Counted from the first letter of the stretch, positions 31,948 through 43,319 are shown. The stretch: DNA of 46,277 nt from Arthrobacter sp. (GCA_031178585.1 JAPSIT010000005.1:1-46277), one strand, 5' to 3'. Notes: a model not told the origin generated them from the letters alone. Translations and numbers: made by a program.

Positions 31948-32232
31948 CTAGCCCCGGCTTCGCCTCCACGCGCCCGGGCCGGGCGTAGGGGCCAGACGCA
32001 GCTGCTGGCGCCGCACCCAGTGGCGCACGCTGGGCTTGCCGGCCTCGGCCGTTTCGCCCGGTCCGAGGGAAAGCACGACGACGGTCAGTGCCGCCAGCTC
32101 TTCCGGCGTGGGATTCCCTTTGACGACGGAGAAGAGCGGCGCTTCGGCCGGGCGAACAGTTTCGGCCGGTTCAACGGTTTCAGCGCGCTCAGGAGTTTCG
32201 GAACGCTCAACCTGCGGCTTTTTCGCGTTCAC
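31948..32232 (-). CDS. accE: Acyl-CoA carboxylase epsilon subunit
   Basis: A small actinobacteria-specific subunit that stabilises the alpha/beta carboxylase complex. It has 94 residues: a charged Glu/Pro/Thr repeat-like N-terminus ([19 protein letters not shown]), then the conserved core [21 protein letters not shown] (about 33-53), and a basic C-terminus with W(x)RRxQLR and [11 protein letters not shown] at 32232 overlaps the accD stop as GTGA, so translation is coupled. The order beta then epsilon is the same as in mycobacteria and streptomycetes. Confidence 0.92.
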   Translation of the reverse strand: MNAKKPQVERSETPERAETVEPAETVRPAEAPLFSVVKGNPTPEELAALTVVVLSLGPGETAEAGKPSVRHWVRRQQLRLAPTPGPGAWRRSRG

Positions 32233-33812
32233 AGCGGGATGTTTCCGTGCTTCTTGGTGGGAAGGCTGGCGCGCTTGTCACGGAGCGCACGGAGCCCCTT
32301 GATGATCTGGACCCGCGTGTCCGAGGGGGCGATGACCGCGTCCACGTAGCCCAGTTCAGCTGCCTGGTAGGGGTTGAGCAGCTCCTCCTCGTACTGGCGG
32401 ATGACATCGGCGCGCTTGGCCTCGACGTCACCGCCTGCTTCGGCGACGGCAGCGAGGTCGCGCCGGTAAAGGATGTTGACGGCGCCCTGCGCGCCCATAA
32501 CGCCGATCTGCGCCGTGGGCCAGGCCAGGTTGAGGTCTGCGCCGAGCTTCTTGGAGCCCATGACGATATAGGCTCCGCCGTAAGCCTTCCGGGTGATGAC
32601 CGTCAGCTTCGGCACCGTGGCCTCCGCGTAGGCGTACAGGAGTTTGGCTCCGCGGCGGATGATGCCCTGGAACTCCTGGTCCTTGCCCGGCAGGAAGCCC
32701 GGGACGTCCACCAGGGTGATGATGGGAACGTTGAAGGCATCGCAGTGGCGTACGAAGCGGGCCGCCTTTTCGGAGGCCGAGATGTCCAGCGTGCCCGCGA
32801 ATTGCATGGGCTGGTTGGCCACGATGCCGACGGTATGGCCCTCGACGCGGCCGTATCCGATGATCACATTCGGTGCGTACAGGGACTGCATCTCAAGGAA
32901 GTGAGCGTCATCGACGATCTGTTCGATGACCTTGCGCATGTCGTACGGCTGGTTCGCGGAGTCGGGGATCAGCGCATCCAGGGCGAGGTCGTCGTCGTCG
33001 AGCTCCAGCTCCTGCTGGTGCTCCAGGACCGGGGCCTCCGAAAGGTTGTTGGAGGGCAGGAAGTCCAGCAGTTCCCGGACGAACTCGATCGCATCGGCTT
33101 CATCCGAGGCCAGGTAAGTGGAGGTGCCGGTGTTCGCATTGTGCTGCCGGGCGCCGCCCAGGGTCTCCATGTCCACGTCTTCGCCGGTGACAGTCTTAAT
33201 GACGTCGGGGCCCGTAATGAACATGTGGGAAGTTTTGTCCACCATCACCACGTAGTCGGTGAGGGCGGGGGAGTAGGCAGCGCCACCGGCGCAGGGGCCC
33301 ATGATCAGGGAGATCTGGGGGACGACGCCGGAGGCGTGGACGTTGTTGCGGAAAATGTCCGCGAACATCGCCAGCGACGCCACGCCCTCCTGGATGCGGG
33401 CGCCGCCGCCGTCGTTGATGCCCACCACTGGGCATCCGTTGCGCAGCGCGAATTCCTGGACCTTGACGATTTTTTCGCCATTGACCTGGCTCAGCGACCC
33501 GCCGTAGACGCTGAAGTCCTGGCTGTAGAGCGCCACCAGGCGCCCGTCCACCGTGCCGTAGCCCGATACGACGCCGTCGCCGAGTGGCTTCTTCTTCTCC
33601 ATTCCGAAGGCAGTCGACCGGTGCACGGCCAGGGCATCGAACTCCACGAACGAGCCGGCGTCCACGAGGAGGTCGATGCGCTCGCGGGCGGTGTTCTTGC
33701 CGCGGGCGTGCTGCTTTTCGATGGCTTCCGGACCGGAGGGCTGCTCGGCGCTGGCCTGGCGGTCGCGGAAATCGGCAATCTTTCCCGCCGTCGTGGTCAG
33801 ATCGTGGCTCAT
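32229..33812 (-). CDS. accD5: Acyl-CoA carboxylase beta subunit (carboxyltransferase)
   Basis: Transfers carboxyl from biotin to acetyl- or propionyl-CoA. The 527-residue protein has both crotonase-like halves: [21 protein letters not shown] near 34, the N-half oxyanion region [13 protein letters not shown] (about 129) with [16 protein letters not shown], and the C-half with [32 protein letters not shown] and [13 protein letters not shown]. The substrate-selecting residue of propionyl-CoA carboxylases is conventionally aspartate in the C-half, but I cannot align it safely. ATG at 33812 with GGAG 7 nt upstream. It is the first gene of accD-accE. A 17-bp inverted repeat shared with accA3 lies 160 bp upstream, in the gap to the divergent SDR gene. 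Confidence 0.95.
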   Translation of the reverse strand: MSHDLTTTAGKIADFRDRQASAEQPSGPEAIEKQHARGKNTARERIDLLVDAGSFVEFDALAVHRSTAFGMEKKKPLGDGVVSGYGTVDGRLVALYSQDFSVYGGSLSQVNGEKIVKVQEFALRNGCPVVGINDGGGARIQEGVASLAMFADIFRNNVHASGVVPQISLIMGPCAGGAAYSPALTDYVVMVDKTSHMFITGPDVIKTVTGEDVDMETLGGARQHNANTGTSTYLASDEADAIEFVRELLDFLPSNNLSEAPVLEHQQELELDDDDLALDALIPDSANQPYDMRKVIEQIVDDAHFLEMQSLYAPNVIIGYGRVEGHTVGIVANQPMQFAGTLDISASEKAARFVRHCDAFNVPIITLVDVPGFLPGKDQEFQGIIRRGAKLLYAYAEATVPKLTVITRKAYGGAYIVMGSKKLGADLNLAWPTAQIGVMGAQGAVNILYRRDLAAVAEAGGDVEAKRADVIRQYEEELLNPYQAAELGYVDAVIAPSDTRVQIIKGLRALRDKRASLPTKKHGNIPL

Positions 33813-33827
33813 GAAGTGTCTCCGGCT

Positions 33828-33855
33828 CTGTAGCTGTTGTGCTGTAGCTGTTGCG
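33828..33855. repeat. 14-bp tandem duplication in the accD leader
   Basis: CTGTAGCTGTTGTG is followed directly by CTGTAGCTGTTGCG (33828-33841 and 33842-33855), one mismatch. It lies 16 bp before the accD ATG in its 5' leader. Probably a slippage product. Confidence 0.7.
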
Positions 33856-33971
33856 TGATGCAGCAGCGTCATGCGAGGTTCCTTGACCGGTGGCGGACGG
33901 CTGCATTAAGTAGCTTCCGTACAAATCAAAGGCCCTGCTGGCTAGTCTAGTGACGCCTTTTCCGGGGGCCG

Positions 33972-33988
33972 CTGTAGGGATCCTACAA
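33972..33988. promoter_or_regulatory. 17-bp inverted repeat upstream of accD, shared with accA3
   Basis: CTGTAG-GGATC-CTACAA, matching 14 of 17 positions of the site at 22854-22870. It lies between the divergent accD and SDR genes, 160 bp from the former and 70 bp from the latter, so it could affect either. Inferred to be a common operator for the carboxylase subunits. Confidence 0.6.
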
Positions 33989-34046
33989 TTTTCGACGGTA
34001 GCGTCGGCAGCGGCGGCCAAGTTACCCGTCGGTAATAACAACCGGC

Positions 34047-34052
34047 TAGAGT
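34047..34052 (+). promoter_or_regulatory. -10 hexamer TAGAGT, leaderless start of the SDR gene
   Basis: TAGAGT, exactly 6 nt, then the ATG at 34059. No Shine-Dalgarno. Confidence 0.55.
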
Positions 34053-34058
34053 GTCCCT

Positions 34059-34946
34059 ATGACCTCGAGCAACGACGCTTTGCCGGCCGCCGTGACGCCC
34101 TACCGGGCCACCGGTTCACTGCGGGGCCGGACCATCCTGATGTCCGGCGGCAGCCGCGGCATCGGCCTTGCCATCGCGCTCCGGGCAGCCCGCGACGGTG
34201 CCAACATCGTCCTGCTGGCCAAGACCGGCCAACCCCATGCAAAGCTCCCGGGCACCGTGTTTTCTGCCGCCGAGGAACTGGACGCCGCCGGCGGGCACGC
34301 CCTTCCTCTCGTGGGCGATGTCCGCAACGACGACGACGTGGCGCGCGCGGTGAGTGCCGCCGTCGAACGCTTCGGTGGAATCGACATCGTCATCAACAAC
34401 GCCTCGGCAATCGACCTTTCCCGCACGGACGACGTCGACATGAAGCGCTACGACCTCATGCAGGACATCAACGTCCGGGGAACCTTCCTGCTGTCCAAGC
34501 TGGCGCTGCCCGCACTCCGCAAGTCGTCCGGCGGCCACATTCTCACTCTTTCGCCGCCGCTGAACCTGGAACCCAGGTGGGCCGGCAGGCACTTGGCATA
34601 CACCATGGCCAAGTACGGCATGAGCCTGACCACCCTGGGCCTCGCGGAGGAGCTCAGGGCCGACGGCATCAGTGTCAACTCCCTGTGGCCGTGCACGGTG
34701 ATCGACACCGCCGCCATCCGCAACCTGCCCGGCGGCGGGCCGATGGTACGCGCTGCCCGGAGCCCGGAAATCATGGCCGATGCGGCCCATGCCGTGCTTA
34801 CCGGAGCCAATCTCATGAACGGTGCCGGGAATTCCGGAAACTTTTACACGGATGAAGGAGTGCTGGCCGCGGCCGGCGTCACCGATTTCCGGCCCTACAG
34901 CCTGGGTGCCGCCGAGGCCGAACTGGTACCTGATATCTTCCTTTGA
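34059..34946 (+). CDS. Short-chain dehydrogenase/reductase, HSDL2-like
   Basis: An NAD(P)-dependent oxidoreductase of 295 residues. The Rossmann glycine motif GGSRGIG is at about 30-36, NNAS at about 113, and the catalytic YTMAK at about 185 with its serine in LSPPLN. The sequence around the active site (LSPPLNLEPRWxGxHLAYTMAKYGMS) is that of HSDL2/SDR proteins linked to fatty-acid metabolism. That fits its place beside acyl-CoA carboxylase genes, but the substrate is unknown. The C-terminus is extended to ELVPDIFL. It probably has a leaderless mRNA. Divergent from accD across 246 bp that include the shared carboxylase inverted repeat. Confidence 0.9.
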   Translation: MTSSNDALPAAVTPYRATGSLRGRTILMSGGSRGIGLAIALRAARDGANIVLLAKTGQPHAKLPGTVFSAAEELDAAGGHALPLVGDVRNDDDVARAVSAAVERFGGIDIVINNASAIDLSRTDDVDMKRYDLMQDINVRGTFLLSKLALPALRKSSGGHILTLSPPLNLEPRWAGRHLAYTMAKYGMSLTTLGLAEELRADGISVNSLWPCTVIDTAAIRNLPGGGPMVRAARSPEIMADAAHAVLTGANLMNGAGNSGNFYTDEGVLAAAGVTDFRPYSLGAAEAELVPDIFL

Positions 34947-34994
34947 GTTGACCTGCGACCGGACGGATCCGGCCGGACAGGCGCGGCAACTCGA

Positions 34995-35000
34995 TAGGAT
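34995..35000 (+). promoter_or_regulatory. -10 hexamer TAGGAT, leaderless start of birA
   Basis: TAGGAT, exactly 6 nt, then the ATG at 35007. No clear -35. Confidence 0.55.
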
Positions 35001-35006
35001 TCAGGT

Positions 35007-35990
35007 ATGGATGCCGCACGCCCTGATGAAAGCCCGGAAGTACGCCCGAACGGATTGAACGGGCGGCCGGAGCATCCCGGTCTGGACCGGGATGCACTGC
35101 ACCGGGAGGCACTGGACCGGGAAACGCTGTCCGGCGCCGACTTCCTGTCGGCGCACGGCATCCCGCAGCTGACCGTGGTGGACGTCACCGGCTCCACCAA
35201 CGCAGATCTCCTGCGCGCTGTCACCGTCGAGCCAAAGGCCTGGCCGGACCTCGCCGTCCTTACCGCCGAGCACCAGACAGCCGCGCGGGGCAGGCTGGAC
35301 CGTGTCTGGGAGGCGCCGGAACGCAGTTCCGTCCTGGTGTCGATCGTCCTCCGCCCTGTCAACGCCGACGGCAGGCCGCTGCCGACCCAGACTTACTCCT
35401 GGCTCTCGCTCCTGGCGGCCCTCGCACTCCGCGAGGCCCTGCTGGAGACAGCAGGACTGCCGGCCGAGCTGAAGTGGCCAAACGATGTCCTGGTGCACGG
35501 CAGGAAAATCGCCGGCATCCTGGCCCAGCTCGGACCAATGGGAGACGGGAGCGTGCCGCCGGTGATCCTCGGCACCGGCCTGAACGTGACGCTGACCGAG
35601 TCTGAACTGCCCGTTCCCACCGCCACCTCAGTGCAGCTGGAGGGTGCCCGGACGGTCGACCGCACGGCACTCCTGAAGAGCTATTTGTCAAAGTTCTGCA
35701 CGCTGTACCGGAGCTTCTGCAATGCCGACGGTGACCCCACCGCGGGACTTGCCGGCGGGCCCTCCCTGCACAAGCGCGTGGAGGCGGTCATGGTGACCCT
35801 GGGGCAGCAGGTCCGCGCCCACCTGCCCGGCGACCACGAAATTGTCGGCCACGCCACCCGGCTGGATGACTCCGGCTCCCTGCTCGTGGTGGATGCCTCG
35901 GCCCACGAGCACGCCGTGACGGCGGGCGACGTTATCCACCTGCGTCCCTGGTCTCCGCCGGAGGAGCGTGCAGAAAGCGGTAATGCGTAA
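35007..35990 (+). CDS. birA: Biotin--[acetyl-CoA-carboxylase] ligase
   Basis: Attaches biotin to the lysine of biotinyl domains such as AccA3 Lys569. The 327-residue protein is a class I (non-regulatory) ligase: no N-terminal helix-turn-helix, but a 40-residue polar leader. It has DVTGSTNADLLRAV (about 61), EHQTAARGRLDRVWEAP (about 90; the adenylate-binding GRGRxGR loop appears as ARGRLDR), LKWPNDVLVHGRKIAGIL (about 155) and a C-terminal SH3-like domain. Start: ATG at 35007, 6 nt after TAGGAT. The 3' end overlaps the PH-domain gene by 8 bp. It lies close to accD/accE as in mycobacteria. Confidence 0.94.
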   Translation: MDAARPDESPEVRPNGLNGRPEHPGLDRDALHREALDRETLSGADFLSAHGIPQLTVVDVTGSTNADLLRAVTVEPKAWPDLAVLTAEHQTAARGRLDRVWEAPERSSVLVSIVLRPVNADGRPLPTQTYSWLSLLAALALREALLETAGLPAELKWPNDVLVHGRKIAGILAQLGPMGDGSVPPVILGTGLNVTLTESELPVPTATSVQLEGARTVDRTALLKSYLSKFCTLYRSFCNADGDPTAGLAGGPSLHKRVEAVMVTLGQQVRAHLPGDHEIVGHATRLDDSGSLLVVDASAHEHAVTAGDVIHLRPWSPPEERAESGNA

Positions 35991-36582
35991 AGACCTGTTG
36001 CCCGGCGAGCAGGTCATCGTCATGACCCGCCCGCAACCCAGGGCGCTGTTCCTGCCGGCCGTAGTGTTTATTCTGGCACCTGCGCTGGCCGCATTCGCCA
36101 GTGCCTGGATCATCCGCGGAGGCGTGCGGAGCCTGTATCCGGACCTTCCGGCCGACTGGACCATCTGGCTGGCGGCCGGCTGCGTGCTGGCCGCCCTGTG
36201 GGTGCTCCTCGGATACTGCCTGCCGCGGTTGCTGCGGTGGCAGTCCACGCGGTACTACCTCACCAACCACAGAATCCTGGCCCGCTACGGCATGATGCGC
36301 CGGCGGGACCGGCAGGTGTTCCTTGGCTCCGTGCGTAATGTCACTGTCACCCAGACGGTGCTCCAGCGGATGTTGCGCTCAGGGACTATATCCTTGGATG
36401 CCGGGCACCAATTAAGCGCCGTATTGCGGGACGTGCCCGAAGTCGCCACTTTCCACAGGTTTGTGCTGGACGCTCTCACTGAGCTTCCGAGGGATGAGTT
36501 TTATGAACGGGGCCAGGCGCCGGACGGCCCGGACGCGGGATTCCCGCGGGATGTGAGAGAAGGTGGGAGAGATGAACGATGA
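35983..36582 (+). CDS. PH-domain (bPH2) membrane protein
   Basis: A 199-residue membrane protein. After RKDLLPGEQVIVMTRPQPRA come two hydrophobic helices (about 20-45 and 60-85), then a bacterial PH domain: RYYLTNHRILARYGMMRRRDRQVFLGSVRNVTVTQT, ending in a Pro/Asp-rich tail. The family function is unknown; similar proteins follow birA in mycobacteria (Rv3278c-like). ATG at 35983 is chosen for the GAAAG 6 nt upstream; a GTG at 35968 is an in-frame alternative. It overlaps birA by 8 bp and the cyclase gene by 11 bp, indicating a birA-PH-cyclase operon. Confidence 0.82.
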   Translation: MRKDLLPGEQVIVMTRPQPRALFLPAVVFILAPALAAFASAWIIRGGVRSLYPDLPADWTIWLAAGCVLAALWVLLGYCLPRLLRWQSTRYYLTNHRILARYGMMRRRDRQVFLGSVRNVTVTQTVLQRMLRSGTISLDAGHQLSAVLRDVPEVATFHRFVLDALTELPRDEFYERGQAPDGPDAGFPRDVREGGRDER

Positions 36583-37702
36583 GGATCAGCGCGTGAGCCA
36601 GGAGTCGGGTGCCGCTGAGGCGGAGGACCCCGTCGTCAGTGCTCCTTCCACCGGCACGCTGTCTGCCGAACGGATCGCCATCAAAGCCCTTGAAGCCAGG
36701 CTGCTCGGCGGTGAGCGCAAGCTGCGCCGCCGTGAGGTGGCCGCGGGCGCGGGCCTGTCGCTGCTATCGGCACGGAAGCTGTGGCGCGCCTTGGGTTTCC
36801 CTAACCTGGGTGACGAGGAAGTCGCCTTTACCGAGCGGGACCAGGCGGCCCTGAACACCACGGTGGACCTCGTCCGTACCGGCAAGCTGACTGAAGAGGC
36901 TGCAATATCGGTGACGCGTGCCATCGGCCAGATGACGGACCGCATGGTGGTCTGGCAGATCGAGGCGCTCGTTGAGGACATGGTCCACGAGCAGGGTGTC
37001 ACCGACGCCATGGCCCGGAAACGGCTCGTAAATGAACTGCCCGCGCTCGTTGACCCGCTTGAGGAGATGCTCCTGTACTCCTGGCGGCGCCAGCTGAACG
37101 CTGCCGTACACCGCCTTGCCGTCCGTGCCGAAGCCGGTCTGCAGGCCAGCGAGGAAGGGCGGGAAGGCGACGAGGACGACGCTCCGCTTCCCCTCGCCCG
37201 TGCCGTCGGCTTCGCCGACCTGGTCTCCTACACGAGCCTCTCGCGTCGCATGAACGAACAGACCCTGGCCAAGCTGGTGCAGCGGTTTGAAAACAAATGC
37301 GCGGAAATCATTTCCGTCGGCGGGGGCCGGCTGGTGAAGACCGTTGGCGATGAAGTGCTCTACATCGCCGAAACCCCCGCCGCCGGGGCCGAGATTTCGC
37401 TGGCCTTGGCCGAGGCCTTCACCCAGGATGAAATCCTTCCGGAGGCACGGGTTGCCATGGTGTGGGGCCGGATTTTGTCCCGTCTCGGCGACATTTACGG
37501 ACCCACCGTCAACCTCGCCGCGCGCCTGACCACGCTGGCGGACCCCGGCACAGTTCTGATCGACTCCATGACCGCCGCAGCCCTGGACCAGGACGAGCGC
37601 TTTGTGCTTATTCCGCAGGAAGCGGAAAACGTCCGTGGCTTTGGTGAAATCCAGCCGGTCATCCTCGCACGCGGCCAGGGCAAGGGGCTCGTGCTGGACT
37701 AG
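36572..37702 (+). CDS. Class III adenylate/guanylate cyclase, Rv1264-like
   Basis: Makes cAMP or cGMP; cytoplasmic. The 376-residue protein has an N-terminal regulatory domain (about 30-195; RRREVAAGAGLSLLSARKLWRALGFPNL) like the pH-responsive, autoinhibitory half of mycobacterial Rv1264. The C-terminal catalytic domain has the metal aspartates Asp216 (GFADLVSYT) and Asp260 (KTVGDEVL), the substrate-specifying Lys256, and the transition-state pair Asn314 and Arg318 (GPTVNLAARLT). The catalytic set looks complete. ATG at 36572 with AAGG 8 nt upstream; a GTG at 36563 is an alternative. It overlaps the PH-domain gene and lies 119 bp before a PP2C phosphatase gene. Confidence 0.9.
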   Translation: MNDEDQRVSQESGAAEAEDPVVSAPSTGTLSAERIAIKALEARLLGGERKLRRREVAAGAGLSLLSARKLWRALGFPNLGDEEVAFTERDQAALNTTVDLVRTGKLTEEAAISVTRAIGQMTDRMVVWQIEALVEDMVHEQGVTDAMARKRLVNELPALVDPLEEMLLYSWRRQLNAAVHRLAVRAEAGLQASEEGREGDEDDAPLPLARAVGFADLVSYTSLSRRMNEQTLAKLVQRFENKCAEIISVGGGRLVKTVGDEVLYIAETPAAGAEISLALAEAFTQDEILPEARVAMVWGRILSRLGDIYGPTVNLAARLTTLADPGTVLIDSMTAAALDQDERFVLIPQEAENVRGFGEIQPVILARGQGKGLVLD

Positions 37703-37821
37703 TGCCGGCAGTTCCTGCGCCGGGGCAAGTTACTGCAGCGCTGCGGGGCGGCGGCGCAACTTGATCGGTTTAGCGGTAGCATCCCCCTAGGCAGGGGGAG
37801 CAGGGGGAAAGGAACCAGGGC

Positions 37822-38682
37822 ATGAATTCGCAGCAGGCGGCCAGCGCTGAAACAGCCGGCAGCAAGCCAGGCGTCACTCTTAGCTGTGGCTATGGAACCG
37901 ACCGCGGCCTGCGCCGCGAGCTCAACGAGGACTCCTTCATCGCGTCTGAACCTGTGTTTGCAGTGGCCGACGGCATGGGAGGCCACGAAGCGGGCGAAGT
38001 GGCAAGCGGCATGTGCGTGCACGCCTTGGCGCAACTGCCCCAGCTCGCGACTGGTGAGCGCACGGCCACGGCTTCGCAGGTCCAGCATTATCTCGACGTC
38101 GCCGACGAGTCCATTCGTGCTGCCACCGGCTCGCGGGCGGGCACCACCCTGACCGGCGTCGTGGTGGTGGAACAGATGGGCATTCCGTACTGGCTGGTGT
38201 TGAATATCGGGGATTCGCGGACCTACCGCCTCAACCAAGGCCGTCTGACGCAGGTCAGTGTGGACCACTCCGAAGTGCAGGAACTGGTGGATACGGGGGA
38301 GATCACCGCCGAGCAGGCCAGCGTCCACCCCCGCCGCCATGTGGTGACGCGGGCGCTGGGCGCGGGCGATGACACGGAAGCGGATTACTGGCTGCTTCCG
38401 ATCGAAGAGGGCGACCGGATGATGGTTTGCTCCGACGGACTCAACGGTGAAGTCAGTGACGAGCAGATGTTCGACATTCTCAACACCGTCGCGGACCCGC
38501 AGGAGGCCGCAGACCAGCTGATCCAGGCTGCGCTGAGAGGCGGCGGGCGGGACAACATCACCGTCATCGTGGTGGACGCGCGCAATGTCGTGAACGGGGA
38601 TGTTCCCTCCACACATGCGCCAAGGACCGCTGCCGAGAACGAGGAAGCGGACACCCTGCCGCTTCCACAGCAGCCCAAGTAG
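37822..38682 (+). CDS. PP2C-family Ser/Thr protein phosphatase
   Basis: A metal-dependent phosphatase of 286 residues, soluble. The conserved motifs are present: RELNEDSF (33-39), VADGMGGHEAGEVAS (48-62; Asp50 binds metal), SRAGTTLTGVVV (about 109), LNIGDSRTYRL (about 130), MVCSDGL (about 195) and GGGRDNITVIVVD (about 236). The C-terminal 35 residues are acidic and disordered. Stp/PstP-like proteins reverse Ser/Thr kinase signalling, but no kinase or FHA gene lies in this window. ATG at 37822 with an AAAGGA site about 10 nt upstream. It may share signalling with the upstream cyclase, but a 119-bp gap leaves the operon uncertain. Confidence 0.92.
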   Translation: MNSQQAASAETAGSKPGVTLSCGYGTDRGLRRELNEDSFIASEPVFAVADGMGGHEAGEVASGMCVHALAQLPQLATGERTATASQVQHYLDVADESIRAATGSRAGTTLTGVVVVEQMGIPYWLVLNIGDSRTYRLNQGRLTQVSVDHSEVQELVDTGEITAEQASVHPRRHVVTRALGAGDDTEADYWLLPIEEGDRMMVCSDGLNGEVSDEQMFDILNTVADPQEAADQLIQAALRGGGRDNITVIVVDARNVVNGDVPSTHAPRTAAENEEADTLPLPQQPK

Positions 38683-38769
38683 CTGCCGGAGCGCGACGAA
38701 TTCCGCCCGGCGGCGTCGCTGTTGCGGCCCGACGATGAAACGCTGTGAGATCGCGCTGCCGCCGGAAAA

Positions 38770-38848
38770 CCGCCCGTAGGGAATTTGGTAATGGGGAGGC
38801 GGGTATAGGAAGATACCCGGGACAAAACCCGGTGCGGGAGAGCCCTGC
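38770..38848 (+). other. Structured 5' leader before the proline-rich protein gene
   Basis: A chain of potential helices lies in the 187-bp gap: CCGCC (38770-38774) with GGCGG (38798-38802), GGGTAT/ATACCC (38801-38806, 38813-38818), CCGGG/CCCGG (38817-38821, 38828-38832) and GCGGG/CCCTGC (38834-38838, 38843-38848). Adjacent helices overlap by two bases, so they are mutually exclusive, as in a switching leader. AAAGG and the ATG follow at 38858 and 38870. It does not match a riboswitch class I recognise. Confidence 0.35.
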
Positions 38849-38869
38849 GCGCCCAGCAAAGGTAACCAC

Positions 38870-39517
38870 ATGATCCGACCCACCAGCCTGCGGACGCTTG
38901 TGCTGCCCGGACTGGCAGCTTCCGCGCTGGCACTCACCGCCTCGGTTGGGGCCGGTGGCCCGGTGAGTGCCACAACTTGCCTGCCGGAAGCTTGCCCGCC
39001 CTCGCCCTCTCCTGTTGCACCTGCTCCGAGCACACCCGCTCCGGCCCCCACAACCTCACCGGCCTCACCATCGCAGGCCCCCGTCCCTGCTCCGACGGGG
39101 GCACCCGCACCCGCACCTGCGCCTGCACCCGCACCGGTACCCGTCAAACCGAAGCCGCCGGCGCCCGCTGCCGCCCGGGTTCCGGCGCCTACCGCAGAGG
39201 TTCCGCGCCCTGTAGCGCCGGCTGCCGGCGGTGTGGCCGTTCCCGTGGCTCCTGCCGTGGCAGTGCCGGCCGCCACCCCTTCGCCCTCATCGAGCACCAG
39301 CGCCCCCACGTTCAGTGCGCCGACTGACTCCGGCTGGACCACGCCCATCGGATCCGCGGCCGAACCGACCCAGGCGGCCGTTGTCAGCGCAGAGGACAAC
39401 GGGCCGGGAGTCGGGATCTTCGGCCTCCTCGTCCTCATGGGAGGAGTCCTGCTGGTGGGCCTTGGCGGACTCGCTTTCGCTTTCTGGATCCGGAACCGGT
39501 TCGCCTCGCACTGGTAA
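38870..39517 (+). CDS. Proline/alanine-rich surface protein with C-terminal membrane anchor
   Basis: A 215-residue predicted surface protein of unknown function. The signal peptide (1-35, MIRPTSLRTLVLPG..., cleavage near VSATT) is followed by two cysteines (TCLPEACPP). There follows a 110-residue Pro/Ala/Ser/Thr segment with repeats of PAPAPAP, and a single transmembrane helix near the end (GIFGLLVLMGGVLLVGLGG, about 182-200) with a short basic tail, FWIRNRFASHW. There is no LPxTG motif. It probably spans the cell wall as a stalk. ATG at 38870 with AAAGG 7 nt upstream. Low-complexity repeats (hexamers of CCCGCA type, about 39108-39145) suggest length variation. Not evidently part of an operon with ligA. 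Confidence 0.75.
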   Translation: MIRPTSLRTLVLPGLAASALALTASVGAGGPVSATTCLPEACPPSPSPVAPAPSTPAPAPTTSPASPSQAPVPAPTGAPAPAPAPAPAPVPVKPKPPAPAAARVPAPTAEVPRPVAPAAGGVAVPVAPAVAVPAATPSPSSSTSAPTFSAPTDSGWTTPIGSAAEPTQAAVVSAEDNGPGVGIFGLLVLMGGVLLVGLGGLAFAFWIRNRFASHW

Positions 39518-42717
<3,200 letters not shown>

Positions 42718-42719
42718 CA

Positions 42720-42752
42720 CTGCGTGGCCTGATGGACGCTGCGTGGCCTGAT
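42720..42752. repeat. Tandem CTGCGTGGCCTGAT repeat, 19-bp period
   Basis: CTGCGTGGCCTGAT at 42720-42733 and again at 42739-42752, separated by GGACG. It lies in the 98-bp gap between the inositol-phosphatase-type gene and the GNAT gene. Function unknown; it may be a slippage duplication. Confidence 0.8.
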
Positions 42753-42803
42753 AGATCAGTCACGGAAACCCCTGTTTCGCAGGGCGGGGTGGAGCGCCGG
42801 CAC

Positions 42804-42809
42804 TACCAT
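42804..42809 (+). promoter_or_regulatory. -10 hexamer TACCAT, leaderless start of the GNAT gene
   Basis: TACCAT, exactly 6 nt, then the GTG at 42816. Confidence 0.5.
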
Positions 42810-42815
42810 TGACAG

Positions 42816-43319
42816 GTGCAGCCGCAGATTACCGTCCGTCCCGCCGTCCCCGCTGATTTTGAGGAGATAGCCCGGATCACCCGTGACTCATATCTGGCGG
42901 CGGGGTACTTCGATAATGCCGACCACCCCTACATGAAGCAGATCCAGGACGTGGCCGCACGGGCGGCGAAGGCGACCGTCTGGGTGGCCGAGCGCGCCGG
43001 ACGGATCGTGGGTTCGGTGACGCTGGCAGTCGCCGGCGAACCGTACGCGGACATCGCCCTGCGCGACGAACTCGAGTTCCGGATGCTGGTGGTGGATCCG
43101 GCAGTACAGCGCAGCGGCGCGGGCCGGGCGATGGTCGAGGCGATCATCGAGCACGCCAAATCGCTGGACGGCATCAGCGGGGTCGCGCTGACCACCGGCA
43201 TGACCTGGGAAAGCGCGCACGGGCTGTACCGGAAAACAGGCTTCCGGCGGGCACCCCAGCGCGACTGGTTTGTGCCCGGTACCGACATAAAGCTGCTGGT
43301 TTACCGGCTGGACGTGTAG
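42816..43319 (+). CDS. GNAT family N-acetyltransferase
   Basis: A 167-residue single GNAT domain. The N-terminal part reads QPQITVRPAVPADFEEIARITRDSY, and the acetyl-CoA pyrophosphate loop is VDPAVQRSGAGRAMVEAIIEHA (about 89-110; Q/RxxGxG/A form). The C-terminal strand pattern ALTTGMTWESAHGLYRKTGFRR is typical. The acceptor substrate is unknown. GTG at 42816 is chosen because the hexamer TACCAT ends 6 nt earlier and no Shine-Dalgarno is present. Monocistronic, on the same strand as ligA and RidA. Confidence 0.9.
   Translation: MQPQITVRPAVPADFEEIARITRDSYLAAGYFDNADHPYMKQIQDVAARAAKATVWVAERAGRIVGSVTLAVAGEPYADIALRDELEFRMLVVDPAVQRSGAGRAMVEAIIEHAKSLDGISGVALTTGMTWESAHGLYRKTGFRRAPQRDWFVPGTDIKLLVYRLDV

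Noticed and set aside
32247..33833. A 528-codon open frame antisense to accD
   Set aside because: Mirror of the carboxyltransferase gene; no ribosome binding site or domain.
38757..38869. A c-di-AMP or glycine riboswitch before the proline-rich protein gene
   Set aside because: The conserved core blocks of these classes (such as CCCGACAGCTAAC or GCGCCGAAGGAGCAA) are missing. Reported only as a structured leader.
39100..39150. CCCGCA/GCACCT hexamer run as a CRISPR-like or regulatory repeat
   Set aside because: It is codon-level repetition for Pro-Ala in the surface protein stalk.
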